The notes: generated by a model not told the origin, from the letters alone. A DNA stretch of 64,000 bases from Candidatus Hydrogenedentota bacterium (GCA_016791475.1 JAEUWI010000006.1:119370-183369); one strand, 5' to 3'; positions 50,248 to 60,338 are shown, counted from the stretch's first letter. Translations and numbers: made by a program.

Positions 50248-50426
50248 GACTCTCCTTGCGATCCGGCTGCTGCCTTGCGCCCCGTTCGGCATAGTAAAGC
50301 CTATCCGGCACGAGCCGTTCAACCTGAGGCCGTCGCCGCGTGGCCCGAATAAACGGCGAAGGCCGGTACACCATCCGTGGCGTACCGGCCCTCGATATCA
50401 AGCTAAATGAGATTCACGCACCCGTA

Positions 50427-51398
50427 TCAGGCGCCGCCTACACCCGTCAGGGCCGCGAAGGCCTTGGAGGAGAAGCCGGTCTCGCCCAGCTTACGGAATT
50501 CAACGTGTCCGTCCATGAACAGCACGTTGCAACCGCCGGGGATGTGGTTGTAGCCCGTCGGCGTGACCGAAGCGATGTCGGCGGAGATCTGAAGCGTGCT
50601 CTGGGCCTTGGAGCTTGCGCCGGCATTGTTGATATCCGTGATCAGAAAGCGCTCCGCGCCTTCACGAAGGCGGGCAATGGAAGTGCCCTTGGCATTACCG
50701 GAGTTCGCGGGGATCAGGCCACCCGTGGCCGTGGCAACGGTACTCGTATTGATGGGGTTATTGCAGGCGTCGAAAGTGCCCTGATCGTCCAACCAGAACA
50801 GCACGGCGGCGAGCTGATTCGGAAGTGTGAAGGACGCAAAAGCCGGATCGGAGTTGAACGCGGCGGCGGGAACGGTCGCCGTCTCGAAATCGTCCAGTAC
50901 GAATCCCATGTACAGGTAGCTCTCGTCTGTCTGGGAGCTGCCGTAGTCGTAGTCGGCACACTCAAGGTGGATCCACGGTTCGCCCGAGTCGGGATTCGCC
51001 ACCAGACCCGGGTTCGCTTCCGACGGGCAAATGTAAATGTTCGGATCCGTCAAGTACTCGGGATAAATCCGTCCAACCTTGGCGTGGAAAGCCGTGCGGG
51101 ATTCTGTGGCTGTCGGAAGGATCTGGGCGTTTGTAGGGAAGTTCTTACCCGTCGACGTATCTCGACATTGGTAGCCCGGTGTTGTGCGATATTGAGCAAT
51201 TTCGGGATAAAGTTCGCCTTTGCTTTCGTTGGCGTACATCTTAAACACCAAGCCCCACTGTTTCAGGTTGTTCTGGCAACTGGCACGGCGGGCGGCTTCG
51301 CGCGCTCGGGCCAGCGCCGGCAGTAGAATCGCCGCAAGGATACCGATGATTGCAATAACCACCAGCAGTTCGATAAGGGTAAATCCTTTGTGTTTCAT
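50427..51398 (-). CDS. DUF1559-type prepilin-like protein A
   Basis: 323 residues. The N-terminus [20 protein letters not shown] is a class of prepilin leader (cleaved after G) followed by [20 protein letters not shown]. The C-terminus carries the family motif [13 protein letters not shown]. Such large prepilin-like proteins are abundant in PVC-type bacteria and are thought to be exported through type II/IV-pilus-like machinery; a role with the machine at 21-37 kb is inference. It is divergent from paralogue B and the N-terminal 55 residues are almost identical. Confidence 0.88.
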   Translation of the reverse strand: MKHKGFTLIELLVVIAIIGILAAILLPALARAREAARRASCQNNLKQWGLVFKMYANESKGELYPEIAQYRTTPGYQCRDTSTGKNFPTNAQILPTATESRTAFHAKVGRIYPEYLTDPNIYICPSEANPGLVANPDSGEPWIHLECADYDYGSSQTDESYLYMGFVLDDFETATVPAAAFNSDPAFASFTLPNQLAAVLFWLDDQGTFDACNNPINTSTVATATGGLIPANSGNAKGTSIARLREGAERFLITDINNAGASSKAQSTLQISADIASVTPTGYNHIPGGCNVLFMDGHVEFRKLGETGFSSKAFAALTGVGGA

Positions 51399-51601
51399 GA
51401 TACTTCGTCCTCACATATGAGTTCTTGATTAAAGACAAAACAAATTCAAGTGCCAACCACAATATTGCTCCGGCCGGACTGCCTGTCCGGCCACCACTGC
51501 CCCTGCATGCACGCTATCGTCCCCTGCGACTCTCCTGTTGGATGCTAACGACCAGTAAGTAACCGTCACGTTCGGCCCTAACCTTCGCAGCGCATATTGT
51601 T

Positions 51602-51625
51602 AATCGAATGCGCCGATTTGTCAAT
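51602..51625 (-). promoter_or_regulatory. Possible promoter of DUF1559 gene A
   Basis: Minus strand TTGACA (plus 51620-51625) with an AT-rich AACAAT-like -10 about 17 bp downstream. It gives a leader of about 200 nt. Confidence 0.4.
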
Positions 51626-51924
51626 GAAAAATAATAGGACACCACAGGGTGCGCGGGCTTTTATGGATTCGCGCACTTTGAGTCCGCTGCGGACCGCGAC
51701 CGAGGGGCGGGCGCACCGCCGGAATTCGGCGTGTATACGCGCGATGCTTTCCGCCACTCCCATGGTCGGGCCGCGACGCGGTCCGTGTCGCCTGTCGCTG
51801 CCACATGCCTGGCCCGGCGCACCGCCATCGATAGCAAGGTCTCGGCGCCGGAAATCCGAATCCCGCACGCGCCCGGCGGTGACGCCCGACGCACGGCACG
51901 GGCCCGATCACGGCAATTTTTGTA

Positions 51925-51953
51925 TTGACAACTCATCCAGTTGCGTATTTAAT
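51925..51953 (+). promoter_or_regulatory. Promoter of DUF1559 gene B
   Basis: TTGACA (51925-51930), exactly 17 bp, TTTAAT (51948-51953): 11 of 12 consensus positions. Leader about 160 nt. Confidence 0.72.
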
Positions 51954-52122
51954 AGCATAGTAATACGCGCGTTGCATCGCAGTTGGCCGGTCGCGGGGAG
52001 CGGTTAAGGCCAGGTAGGAAAGGAGGAACGTGCAACACGCGGGCGAGCTCACGTTTGGTTGTGTACTTAAAGAGCGGATCGAACTTTCAAGACAACTAGC
52101 CAAAGCGAAGGAGTCATATCCA

Positions 52123-53148
52123 ATGAGGAAGAATGGTTTTACACTGATTGAGTTGCTGGTGGTCATTGCGATCATCGGCATTCTGGCGGCGATCCTGTTG
52201 CCGGCGCTTGCCCGCGCCCGCGAGGCCGCCCGGAGGGCCAGTTGCCAGAACAATCTCAAGCAACTCGGCATAATCTACAAGATGTACGCCAATGAGAGTA
52301 AAGGCGAGAAGTGGCCCCCGCTCCATGGCGACGAGATCTACGGCGACGACAGCAACTGTCCGAATTGCGACAATACGCTGGACGACAGTGATTTCATGGC
52401 CGATATGAGCAAGCTCTATCCCGAATACCTGACCGATCCGGCGGTGCTCATCTGCCCGTCGGATGCCGGCCTCGAAGGCAGCACCGCGGAGTCCATCGAC
52501 CTGGTGGTTGACAACGGCACCGGCCTTTGCCCTCGAACCTGCGTCGGTCAGATCACACAGAGCGACGAGAGCTACTCGTACAATGGGTATCTCACGGATA
52601 AGACGGAAGACACCCACCCGACGGTTCCCTCCGCAATTCTCGGGCTGACCCCCGGTACGCTTCTGGTCAACGCGCAGATCGCGGCCGTGTTGGCCTATGC
52701 GCTCATCGGAAACGGGACGCCGTACCTGGGCGAGAATCCTCTCACCTTCGACAATCCCGCCACGCCGAATATCAACGAAGACAACGATCAGTTCATGGAC
52801 AACGACGTCAACGCCGCCAGCATCCCCCTTGTGGGCGGTGTCTTCAACCCCCTGAACATCGGGTCGGGTGACGGCGACGTGATACTCCGCCTCCGTGAAG
52901 GTGTGGAGCGCTTTGTCATCACGGACATCAACAACCCGGGCGCATCGGCGAGAGCGCAGAGCACCGTGCCGGTAACCTATGACACGATCGCCTCCGGCGA
53001 AGCGGAAGCGGGTGGCATCGGCCTCTACAACCACATACCGGGCGGGGCCAATGTGCTGTACATGGACGGCCACGTGGAATTCTCGAAATATCCGGGCAAA
53101 TTCCCCGCCAGTAAGAGCTATGCCGGTCTGGTGAGCTTCTTCGGATAA
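52123..53148 (+). CDS. DUF1559-type prepilin-like protein B
   Basis: 341 residues, paralogue of protein A. Leader MRKNG, then [20 protein letters not shown], the [20 protein letters not shown] segment, and the C-terminal [11 protein letters not shown]. Acidic DxD-rich loops ([15 protein letters not shown]) may bind calcium. CPNC and CICPSD-type cysteines suggest a metal site or disulfides. GAAGGAG lies before ATG 52123; an in-frame start at 52030 would give a long, atypical leader. Closed by the terminator at 53177. Confidence 0.88.
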   Translation: MRKNGFTLIELLVVIAIIGILAAILLPALARAREAARRASCQNNLKQLGIIYKMYANESKGEKWPPLHGDEIYGDDSNCPNCDNTLDDSDFMADMSKLYPEYLTDPAVLICPSDAGLEGSTAESIDLVVDNGTGLCPRTCVGQITQSDESYSYNGYLTDKTEDTHPTVPSAILGLTPGTLLVNAQIAAVLAYALIGNGTPYLGENPLTFDNPATPNINEDNDQFMDNDVNAASIPLVGGVFNPLNIGSGDGDVILRLREGVERFVITDINNPGASARAQSTVPVTYDTIASGEAEAGGIGLYNHIPGGANVLYMDGHVEFSKYPGKFPASKSYAGLVSFFG

Positions 53149-53176
53149 CCGGACCACCCCAAACCTCGGTGATAAC

Positions 53177-53207
53177 GGCGCGCGGCCTTCAGGCCGCGCG
53201 CCATTTT
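53177..53207 (+). terminator. Intrinsic terminator of DUF1559 gene B
   Basis: GGCGCGCGGCC and GGCCGCGCGCC form an 11-bp perfect stem around TTCA, followed by ATTTTG. Confidence 0.85.
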
Positions 53208-53316
53208 GTGTGTGCCAGGCACGCTGGACTCCCCGGACGCCCATGGGCTATCGTGGATAGTCAATTACGGGTGGGGCTCACCCCCGCCCGCCGCCTTGGA
53301 GAGGAGAACCATCACA

Positions 53317-54723
53317 ATGGGACGGATCAGCATTATGTTCGCACTTGCCGCAGTCGCCGCGGGAATCCTGGGGGCCGGCGCCCAGGAAAAGCAGCTCACC
53401 ACCAGCCCGAAGAACCACGACCTGGACAACAACGACAACTTCTCGCCGGACGGGAAATATCTTTGTTACGACACGCGCAACATGGACGGTCCCGGTATCG
53501 ACAACGGCCAGGAAATCTACGTGGTGGAAATTGCGACGGGCAAAGAAACGCTGCTGTATACCCCGCCGAAAGTGGTCATCGGCGAAGGCGCCGCGCCCGG
53601 CGTGGGCGCCGTGTCTTTCTCGGGAACGGAGAACCGCGTGGCCTTTATTCACGGGCCGGCCGTGGAGGAAGTTGCCGAGCGCGGCCCCTACGCGAAACCC
53701 AATCGTCAGGGCGCCACGGTCATGACGGACGGCAGCGGCACGCCCGCAAAGCAAGGCGGTTTTGAGAAGAGCTGGCTGGACGCCCGCGATGTGGCCACCG
53801 ACCGCGACACGACGCCCGGCGCGCACCGGGGCGGCACGCATCGCCACGAGTTCACGCTGGACGGCCAGCGCATCGGCTTTACCTACGACGATTTTCTGCT
53901 GCCTCAGTACAGCAGGACGGTCGGCTTCATGGCGCCCCATGCGAAGGCCCCGCTCGGCGCGAGTCACTACTTCGCCAACCTGGTTCCGGTCGTTCCCACC
54001 GGCACCGCAAAACCCGGCGAAGTTGAAATGGCGTCGGCGGACTCCTGGGTGGGCCGCCACGGCCTTATGCGCGCCTTCATCGGCAAGGTGCGCAACGACG
54101 ACGGCGAGACCTACGAGACCTCCCTCTTTGTTGTCGATATCCCGGCGGATGTGGATGTGACCACGGCGGATTCGGGCGGCCCGGATCGCTACCCGACGCC
54201 GCCCAAAGGCACAGCCATCCGGCGCCTGACCCACACGTGGGCCGGGGGCACCGTGCGCGGCAGTGAAGACGGCAAGCGGATCGCCTATCACGCCAAAGCG
54301 CCTGATGGCACGACCCAGGTGTTTGTCATCGCCTCCGACGGTTCGGACAAGTCGTCCGACCCCGAGAAGCAGCCGAAGCAGGCCACGCATTTGCCCGAAG
54401 GCTCGGCCGACGGCATTCGCTGGCATCCGTCCGGCAATACGGTCTTCAGCTTCAGCAACAACGGTATCGTGGCGACGTGTGTGAAGCCTGGTCCGCTTTT
54501 CGGCCGCTCGGTATTCCTCACGCCCCAGGGCGACAGCCCGGACCGCATCAAGCTGACCAGTTCGCAGGACGGCGCCATGCTGGCCTTTAACAAAGCGGTG
54601 CCCACAAAGGGCCCGGACGGCAAAATCGTAAAAGCCTTTGACGGCACCGATATCCTCCAGATTTTCACCCTGCCCTTCCCCGACAAAAATGGGGACGGTA
54701 TCGTGGACGGCCTCGGCGAGTAG
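53317..54723 (+). CDS. Exported DUF3748 (YidR-like) protein
   Basis: 468 residues: signal peptide (MGRISIMFALAAVAAGILGAGA), then a TolB/WD40-like propeller. The start QLTTSPKNHDLDNNDNFSPD and LCYDTRNMDGPGIDNGQEIY match the DUF3748 family represented by E. coli YidR, whose function is unknown. Later repeats carry SEDGKRIAYHA-type Asp boxes. ATG 53317 has GAGAGGAG 7 nt upstream. It stands alone between prepilin B and a putative glycoside hydrolase. Confidence 0.8.
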   Translation: MGRISIMFALAAVAAGILGAGAQEKQLTTSPKNHDLDNNDNFSPDGKYLCYDTRNMDGPGIDNGQEIYVVEIATGKETLLYTPPKVVIGEGAAPGVGAVSFSGTENRVAFIHGPAVEEVAERGPYAKPNRQGATVMTDGSGTPAKQGGFEKSWLDARDVATDRDTTPGAHRGGTHRHEFTLDGQRIGFTYDDFLLPQYSRTVGFMAPHAKAPLGASHYFANLVPVVPTGTAKPGEVEMASADSWVGRHGLMRAFIGKVRNDDGETYETSLFVVDIPADVDVTTADSGGPDRYPTPPKGTAIRRLTHTWAGGTVRGSEDGKRIAYHAKAPDGTTQVFVIASDGSDKSSDPEKQPKQATHLPEGSADGIRWHPSGNTVFSFSNNGIVATCVKPGPLFGRSVFLTPQGDSPDRIKLTSSQDGAMLAFNKAVPTKGPDGKIVKAFDGTDILQIFTLPFPDKNGDGIVDGLGE

Positions 54724-54801
54724 CCGGTCGCTCAAGTGCGAATGTTTTCGTGATATTCCGTGCCCTTCCGGGTCAAGAAAAGGGCCGACCACGGAAGACA
54801 C

Positions 54802-54825
54802 GGAATTTCACGAAATTCCGTTCCG
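54802..54825. repeat. Palindrome in the gap before the glycoside hydrolase
   Basis: ACGGAATTTC and GAAATTCCGT form a perfect 10-bp inverted pair around AC, next to repeated CACGGAAGACACGGA wording. It looks like a dispersed intergenic repeat or a leader hairpin. Confidence 0.6.
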
Positions 54826-54903
54826 TCGGAATCGTTGATCGATATTCCCGCTGTTTCGAGAAGTACTTTGCGTTCTTCAGTCTGATTCCTGGGAGTCATT
54901 CAC

Positions 54904-57066
54904 ATGAAATCACTGCTCGTTATCGCGTCGCTGTTCTTCATTGCCCCCCACATCGTCGCCGAGGATCTCCCCTGGTACCAGACCAGACTCATCGGCATGG
55001 AGGTCGGCCCGTCCGGCGCGCAGTGGGGCTCCGACCCGCGGGACCTGGGCTATTCCTCGCGCTTCAACGGCGCAGAGATTGTCGCAAAGCAGATCGAGAT
55101 GGGCTCGGAGTATCTCGTGCTCTGGGCGCGGGATCACGAATGGGCCTACTACGACTCGAAGCTCATGCCCAAGGTGCCCGGCCTGGGTGATCGCGATCCG
55201 CTGGCGGAGGCGGTCGAGGCCGCAAAGCCCAGCGGCCTTCCGGTCATTGCCTACGTGGTGGTGCAGGCGGGCGGGCTCGTTCTCCGCGATCACCCCGAGT
55301 GGGGCATGGTCGGTCCGGACGGCCAGGCTATTCCGGGACGCCTTTGCCTCAATAGTCCCTACCGCGATTTCGTCCATGCGCTGCTGGAGGAGATTCTGAC
55401 CAAGGGCGTGGGCGGCTTTCATGTGGACATGGTGGATCAGGGATTTGGCCCGCCCTATGGCTGCTTCTGCACAAACTGCAGGGCCGAGTTCGAGAAGCAG
55501 TTTCCTGGTCAGCCCATGCCCACGGGCGTCTCCTGGGACGCCGCCTGGGATCGGATGCTGGAATTCCGCTACGAGACCAGCGCGCGTTTTGAACGGGATA
55601 CCCTTGCCTTCGTGCGCGCCCGGGCTCCGAAGGCCACGGTCGACTTTAACTTTCACGGCTACCCGCCTTTCACCTTTGAAGTGGGCCAGCGTCCCGTGCA
55701 GCATGCGGGGATCGGCGATTTTGTCACCTGCGAAAGTGGCGTATGGGGTTTCAGCGCCCTGGCCGCAGGAATGACAGCGGAATTTGTGCGGGCCTCCACG
55801 CCAGGACGGCGCTACCAGGTGGTGATGCAGCGCGGCGCCCGCTTCTACCACGATCAGACCACGCGTCCGCTCAATGATCTCCGCTGGGAGATGTTCGCTC
55901 TGCTCATGCACGGCGCTCAGGTGACCATCGTGGACAAGACGCCTTTCGAGGGCCAGCTTGATCCCGTGGCCTACGACCGAATGGCCGAGGTCTTCAAGGA
56001 GGTCCAGGGCAAACGAGAACACTTCGGCCAGACGCCGGTATACGATGTGGGAATCTACTATTCGGCACGCGCCCGGGACTGGTATGGCCGGGAGCAGCGG
56101 GAGAAGTACCAGCTTCCCTTCAATGGCGCCTACAAGGCCGCAACCTATGAACATCTCACGACCGGTGTGCTGCTGGATGAAAACCTCAGCGCGGAGACGC
56201 TGACGGCCTTTCCCGTCGTGGTGATGCCCGACACCGCGATAGTCGGAGAGGCGGAGCTGGCGCTCTTCGAAGCCTATGTGCGCGGCGGCGGAAATCTGAT
56301 CGTCTCGGGAAATTCCGGCTGCTTCGATGCCATGGGGACGCCCCAGTCGCACTCCAGCCTGGAATCGCTCATTGGCGCGAAAGTCGCCCGCGTAATCGCG
56401 GACAGCGACAACTATGTGTCCTTCGACGAAGCCGAGGCGGCCGAAGGCCTGTTGGAGAATGTGCCGACGGGGTGGCCCCACCTGGTCTACGGCCCGGCGG
56501 TGGTCTACGAGCCCGTGGACGCGCGACCCCTCGGTCAGCTTCACGCACCGATCCGCACCCAGCGACAAAAAGACGGGCTGGAAGGTACCACCTTCCCGAG
56601 TCCGGCGGCCGAAGCCATTGGCCCCGCAATCCTGCTCAACGCCCTTGGCCAAGGGCGCGTGCTGACCTTCGCCGTGTCGCCCGGCATGGCGGCGGGCGGC
56701 GAGTACCGCACCACAGAGGCGCGCGCGTTGCTGGCCAACGCCATTCGCGCCCTGTTGCCCAAGCCGGACCTTACCATCGAAGCGCCGGCCTATGTCGAGA
56801 CCGTGGTCACCCGCGGCGGCGATGGGACTTACCGTGTTCACTTCAATGGATTCCTCACTCCGCCCGGATCGACGGATGTGAAGCGCCCGTGGGCCATTCC
56901 CGAGCTGATGGTGGACACACCCCTCTACCGGGCGAAGATTCATGCCCGTGGCCCGATCGAGTCCGCACGGGGCGTGAACCCGAGTACCGAAATCGCGTTG
57001 GACGGCGATACGGCGTCACTGCTGGTGAACGACGTCCATGAGGTGATCGTGCTGGACCTGAAATAG
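54904..57066 (+). CDS. Exported putative glycoside hydrolase (TIM-barrel plus amidotransferase-like domain)
   Basis: 720 residues: signal peptide (MKSLLVIASLFFIAPHIVA), a (beta/alpha)8-like N-terminal region (about 25-370) with FHVDMVDQGFGPPYGCFCTNC, a class I glutamine-amidotransferase-like domain (about 415-620) with VVVMPDTAIVGEAELALFEA and VRGGGNLIVSGNSG, and a C-terminal beta domain. This order is that of beta-galactosidase trimerisation-type and hypothetical glycosyl hydrolase 6 proteins. The Asp in HVDMVDQ could be catalytic. The substrate is unknown; extracytoplasmic polysaccharide is likely. Upstream lies a palindromic repeat (54802) and a GGGAG ribosome binding site. Confidence 0.72.
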   Translation: MKSLLVIASLFFIAPHIVAEDLPWYQTRLIGMEVGPSGAQWGSDPRDLGYSSRFNGAEIVAKQIEMGSEYLVLWARDHEWAYYDSKLMPKVPGLGDRDPLAEAVEAAKPSGLPVIAYVVVQAGGLVLRDHPEWGMVGPDGQAIPGRLCLNSPYRDFVHALLEEILTKGVGGFHVDMVDQGFGPPYGCFCTNCRAEFEKQFPGQPMPTGVSWDAAWDRMLEFRYETSARFERDTLAFVRARAPKATVDFNFHGYPPFTFEVGQRPVQHAGIGDFVTCESGVWGFSALAAGMTAEFVRASTPGRRYQVVMQRGARFYHDQTTRPLNDLRWEMFALLMHGAQVTIVDKTPFEGQLDPVAYDRMAEVFKEVQGKREHFGQTPVYDVGIYYSARARDWYGREQREKYQLPFNGAYKAATYEHLTTGVLLDENLSAETLTAFPVVVMPDTAIVGEAELALFEAYVRGGGNLIVSGNSGCFDAMGTPQSHSSLESLIGAKVARVIADSDNYVSFDEAEAAEGLLENVPTGWPHLVYGPAVVYEPVDARPLGQLHAPIRTQRQKDGLEGTTFPSPAAEAIGPAILLNALGQGRVLTFAVSPGMAAGGEYRTTEARALLANAIRALLPKPDLTIEAPAYVETVVTRGGDGTYRVHFNGFLTPPGSTDVKRPWAIPELMVDTPLYRAKIHARGPIESARGVNPSTEIALDGDTASLLVNDVHEVIVLDLK

Positions 57067-57241
57067 GAACGGGCACGAAGTCTCGGTCGAATTTCCGTGA
57101 ATTCCCCTCGGCGTTGTGGCGGGAACACGCCCGCAACTATTTCCCCTGCTCGGAAACATTTTCCCAGTGCCGGGTCCCGAAAATTCGCGCACCGGGCTGA
57201 ATATTGCCATTTCAGGCCCATTTTATAGGCCATCCCGAATC

Positions 57242-57257
57242 TGGCCCGATGCTTGCT
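57242..57257 (+). promoter_or_regulatory. Sigma-54 promoter
   Basis: TGGCCCGATGCTTGCT matches TGGCACG-N4-TTGCW at every defined position but one, with the required GG (57243) and GC (57255) spaced by 10 bp. Start expected near 57268, leader about 32 nt to the ATG at 57300. Confidence 0.8.
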
Positions 57258-57299
57258 CTACGCTGGTTGCAATCGTAGTTTCAACCGAGGTCGACCCGA

Positions 57300-58439
57300 A
57301 TGAACGTAGAGACTTACATCAATCTCGCACCCGTTCCGCCCACGGTTAAGAGCAGCGCAACGTATACGCGGACGCCGGCCCTGGCCCAGAGTCCCTATCC
57401 CCCCTTCTCCCTTCCAGAGACGGCGTCCGCGAACGTTAATACATCCCACCGCGTGGAAACGGGCGAGAACCTGACCAGGATCGTCCGGGATTACCTCGTT
57501 GCGCGGGGCGAGCAACCGACCAACGCCGAAGTCTACGAAGGGGTCAACGCCGTGGCCCGCTTCAACGGCCTGCGCAACGCCAATCTGATTCACCCCGGCC
57601 AGAGCATTGACCTCAGCCCGCTGAATCGTGGCCCGGCCGAGGCGGCCCAGGTTGCACCCGCTCCACCCCTGCCCGAAACGCCACGCGTGTCGGCCCAGCC
57701 CCTGGTCGAGTCGAAACCCCTGGCGGATCCCGGCGCCGCCGCGCCTGCGATTGTTGCCCCGACGGACACCCTGCTCGGCACGGAACTCACCCAGGGTGTC
57801 GGCCCCGTGAAGATAGCGGCCAATCTCATGCCTGAACGCGCGGAAGTCCGCCGGAAGACGATCACCAAATCGCTGGAGGCCCACGGCGCCGCGGGCGGGC
57901 CCGGCCCCGAGCCCTCGGACGCCGCCCTGGCGCTCCAGAAAGTCTTGAACAAGACCGCCAACGCCCTTTCGGTGTTGAAGGGGCTGGTGGATCACGACCA
58001 TGGCGGGGAACAGGGGGACAATCCCTGGGCCGCCGTGCTGGATGGCAAGGCCCGGATCAGCTCCGAGTATGGCATGCGGAAGGATCCCTTCAACGGGGAA
58101 ATGGCCTTCCATGACGGTATCGACCTGGCCGTGAAGCGCGGTACCGGCATCACCGCCCTGAAAGACGGCGTGGTGACCTTCAGCGGCTTCAAAGGCGGCT
58201 ATGGGAATACCGTCATCGTTCGCCATGAAGACGGCCTGGAGACGGTCTACGGCCACGCTTCGCGCAACCACGTGCGCGAAGGGGAAACCGTCACCGCGGG
58301 CACCTTGCTCGCCGATGCGGGTTCCACCGGTCGCTCCACGGGTCCCCACCTTCACTTCGAGGTGCGCAAGGACGGCAAGTCGGTCAATCCTCTACCTTAT
58401 TTGAAAGACGGCAACCTGCGCCTTGCGCGGCGGGACTAG
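57300..58439 (+). CDS. LysM and M23 endopeptidase domain protein, sigma-54-controlled
   Basis: 379 residues. A LysM-like domain lies near residues 48-102 (HRVETGENLTRIVRDYL, NLIHPGQSIDLSPL), then a Pro/Ala linker, and a C-terminal M23 peptidase domain with both zinc motifs, FHDGIDLAV (about residue 268) and GPHLHFEV (about residue 348). M23 enzymes cut peptidoglycan cross-links. There is no signal peptide, so export would need another route; a flagellar rod-type wall enzyme exported by the flagellar apparatus would fit the sigma-54 promoter in front (inference). Weak GAGGT ribosome binding site. Confidence 0.88.
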   Translation: MNVETYINLAPVPPTVKSSATYTRTPALAQSPYPPFSLPETASANVNTSHRVETGENLTRIVRDYLVARGEQPTNAEVYEGVNAVARFNGLRNANLIHPGQSIDLSPLNRGPAEAAQVAPAPPLPETPRVSAQPLVESKPLADPGAAAPAIVAPTDTLLGTELTQGVGPVKIAANLMPERAEVRRKTITKSLEAHGAAGGPGPEPSDAALALQKVLNKTANALSVLKGLVDHDHGGEQGDNPWAAVLDGKARISSEYGMRKDPFNGEMAFHDGIDLAVKRGTGITALKDGVVTFSGFKGGYGNTVIVRHEDGLETVYGHASRNHVREGETVTAGTLLADAGSTGRSTGPHLHFEVRKDGKSVNPLPYLKDGNLRLARRD

Positions 58440-58484
58440 TCTTTCGTCACCCTTTTTTAACCTGGCGCAATCAGGTCACACCCA

Positions 58485-58511
58485 CCCCGGGGAGCGTGCG
58501 GCTCCCCGGGG
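58485..58511. terminator. Hairpin between M23 protein and gpmI
   Basis: CCCCGGGGAG and CTCCCCGGGG form a perfect 10-bp stem around a 7-nt loop between convergent genes; a short T-rich stretch follows on the plus strand. Confidence 0.75.
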
Positions 58512-58533
58512 ACTTTGCTTTTCGGGGGTAGCC

Positions 58534-60162
58534 TCAGGCCAATTCGATCAGCGAGGGATCATATTCCGCGGGCTGCTCGTAACCCAGCAGATTGATCAGC
58601 GTGGCGGCCACATTGCTGAGCCCGGGCGTGTCGATCTCCGTCAGCTTGAATTCGTTGGCGCCGGAGTAATCTTTGATCACGAAGGGCACGGGGTTGAGCG
58701 TGTGGGCCACGTGGGGCTCGCGCACGCCCTTCTTCTCGGTGAAGAGACAATCGGCGTTGCCGTGGTCGGCCGTGATGACGGCAATGCCCTTCGCCTTTTC
58801 CACGGCGCGCAGCAGGCGCTCCAGACCGAGATCCACCGCCTCCACCGAAATGCGCACGGCCAGGGCATGGCCGGTGTGGCCCACCATGTCGCCGTTGGGC
58901 ATGTTGGCGCGGATAAACTTGTACTGGCCGGACTCAATAGCCTCCAGCAAGGTATCGGTAATCTCGCCCGCCTTCATCCAGGGACGCTTGTCGAAGGTCA
59001 TGTTGTCCGAGGGGATCTCCACAAACTTTTCCAGCGTCTCGTCGATATAGCCGGACTTGTTGCCGTTCCAGAAATAGGTGACGTGGCCGTACTTCTGGGT
59101 CTCGGAAATGGCGAAGCTTTTCACGCCGGAGCCGCAGAGATAGTCGCTGATGGCGCCGTCGATGCGGGAAGGCACCACCAGATAGTTCTTCGGGATGTTC
59201 AGGTCGCCGTCATATTGCATCATGCCCGCGTAAAACACGTCCGGACACCGTTTGCGGTCGAAGCGGTCGAACTCATCACCCTCTTCAAAGCAGCGCGTGA
59301 TTTCCAGGGCGCGGTCGCCACGGAAATTCAGGAAGACTACCGAGTCGCCGTCCTCGATCGTGCCCACGGGCTTGCCGTTTTCCGCAATGACGAACTCGCC
59401 CACGTGCTGGTCGGTGACGCGGGGGTCTTCGGCGTAGTAGGTCTGCACGGCCTCCATGGCGGAGGCAAACTGCCGACCCTCACCGAGAACGTGGGCCTTC
59501 CAGCCGCGCTCCACCATGCCCCAGTCCGCGTCGTAGCGATCCATGGTGATGTACATGCGCCCGCCGCCGGAGGCGATGCGATAATCCCGCCCGTCCACGC
59601 TGCACGCTTTCAGCTTGGCTTCCAGCGCTTCGATGTAGCCCGGCGCGGACTTCTCGCCCACGTCGCGGCCATCGGTCAGGATGTGGCAGCGCACCCGCGC
59701 CACCTGCTCCTCCGCGCAGCGGTCCAGAATATCGAGCAACTGCTGAATGTTGCTGTGGACGTTTCCGTCGGACAGCAACCCGATGAAATGGGCGGTGCCG
59801 CCGCTCTTCGCACGCGCTACGATGGTCTTCCAGGATTCGCCGTCAAAAATGCGCTTGCTGGCAATCGCCTCATTACAGAGTTTTGCGCCCTGGGGGAACA
59901 CCCGGCCCGCGCCGAGGGCGTTGTGGCCGACTTCCGAATTGCCCATGTCGTCGTCCGAAGGCTGGCCCACCGCGAGGCCGTGGGCCTTAAGCTTGGTGAA
60001 CAGTTTCTCCTTGAAGAGCTTGTCCATGGTCGGCGTGTAGGCCAGAAATACGCCATCGGACTCGTCCTGTGGCCCCAGGCCGACGCCGTCCATGATGATA
60101 AAAAGCAGCGGCCCTTCAAAGGGCGTATAGTTTTTCAGGGGTTTCAGCGTGTACGGGCTCAT
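58534..60162 (-). CDS. gpmI: 2,3-bisphosphoglycerate-independent phosphoglycerate mutase
   Basis: 542 residues, alkaline-phosphatase superfamily, converting 3- to 2-phosphoglycerate in glycolysis. Metal site and catalytic motifs: IIMDGVGLGP near the N-terminus, DDMGNSEVGHNALGAGR with the catalytic Ser (about residue 75), LSDGNVHS, TDGRDVGEKSA, and TADHGNADCLF near the C-terminus. Slightly longer than the E. coli enzyme. The ATG at 60162 follows an A-rich leader with GGATTTTTT and no strong ribosome binding site. Confidence 0.95.
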   Translation of the reverse strand: MSPYTLKPLKNYTPFEGPLLFIIMDGVGLGPQDESDGVFLAYTPTMDKLFKEKLFTKLKAHGLAVGQPSDDDMGNSEVGHNALGAGRVFPQGAKLCNEAIASKRIFDGESWKTIVARAKSGGTAHFIGLLSDGNVHSNIQQLLDILDRCAEEQVARVRCHILTDGRDVGEKSAPGYIEALEAKLKACSVDGRDYRIASGGGRMYITMDRYDADWGMVERGWKAHVLGEGRQFASAMEAVQTYYAEDPRVTDQHVGEFVIAENGKPVGTIEDGDSVVFLNFRGDRALEITRCFEEGDEFDRFDRKRCPDVFYAGMMQYDGDLNIPKNYLVVPSRIDGAISDYLCGSGVKSFAISETQKYGHVTYFWNGNKSGYIDETLEKFVEIPSDNMTFDKRPWMKAGEITDTLLEAIESGQYKFIRANMPNGDMVGHTGHALAVRISVEAVDLGLERLLRAVEKAKGIAVITADHGNADCLFTEKKGVREPHVAHTLNPVPFVIKDYSGANEFKLTEIDTPGLSNVAATLINLLGYEQPAEYDPSLIELA

Positions 60163-60338
60163 GGGAAAAAATCCTGTTGGTGGCGAGGCGCGCGGGTTGC
60201 GCGCAGGGTCATTGGTGTGGCCGGAGTCCGCGCGCGCGGAGGGCGCGGACTAGCGGGAACGTGGAGGGCGGAAATGCGTCCCGCCGGGGCCTAAGTGTAG
60301 CGAAGGGGCTCCGGGGGATGCAAAAGCGAGTAGCTTGC

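Larger units (their letters stand above)
51399..52122. other. Divergent gap between the two DUF1559 genes
   Basis: 724 bp with long leaders to both genes, no supported gene. Promoters are seen at 51925-51953 (plus) and, more weakly, near 51602-51625 (minus). Confidence 0.6.

Noticed and set aside
51436..51456. Sigma-54 promoter before DUF1559 gene A (TTGGCACTTGAATTTG on the minus strand)
   Set aside because: The -24 half is good but the -12 half lacks the GC at the required spacing, and a TTGACA promoter candidate lies further upstream.
54780..54830. CsrA-type sites in the CACGGAAGACACGGA stretch
   Set aside because: The repeats lack the full ACAnGGAnG pattern in order and overlap a simple palindrome. 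They look like dispersed intergenic wording and have no sigma-28 promoter in front.
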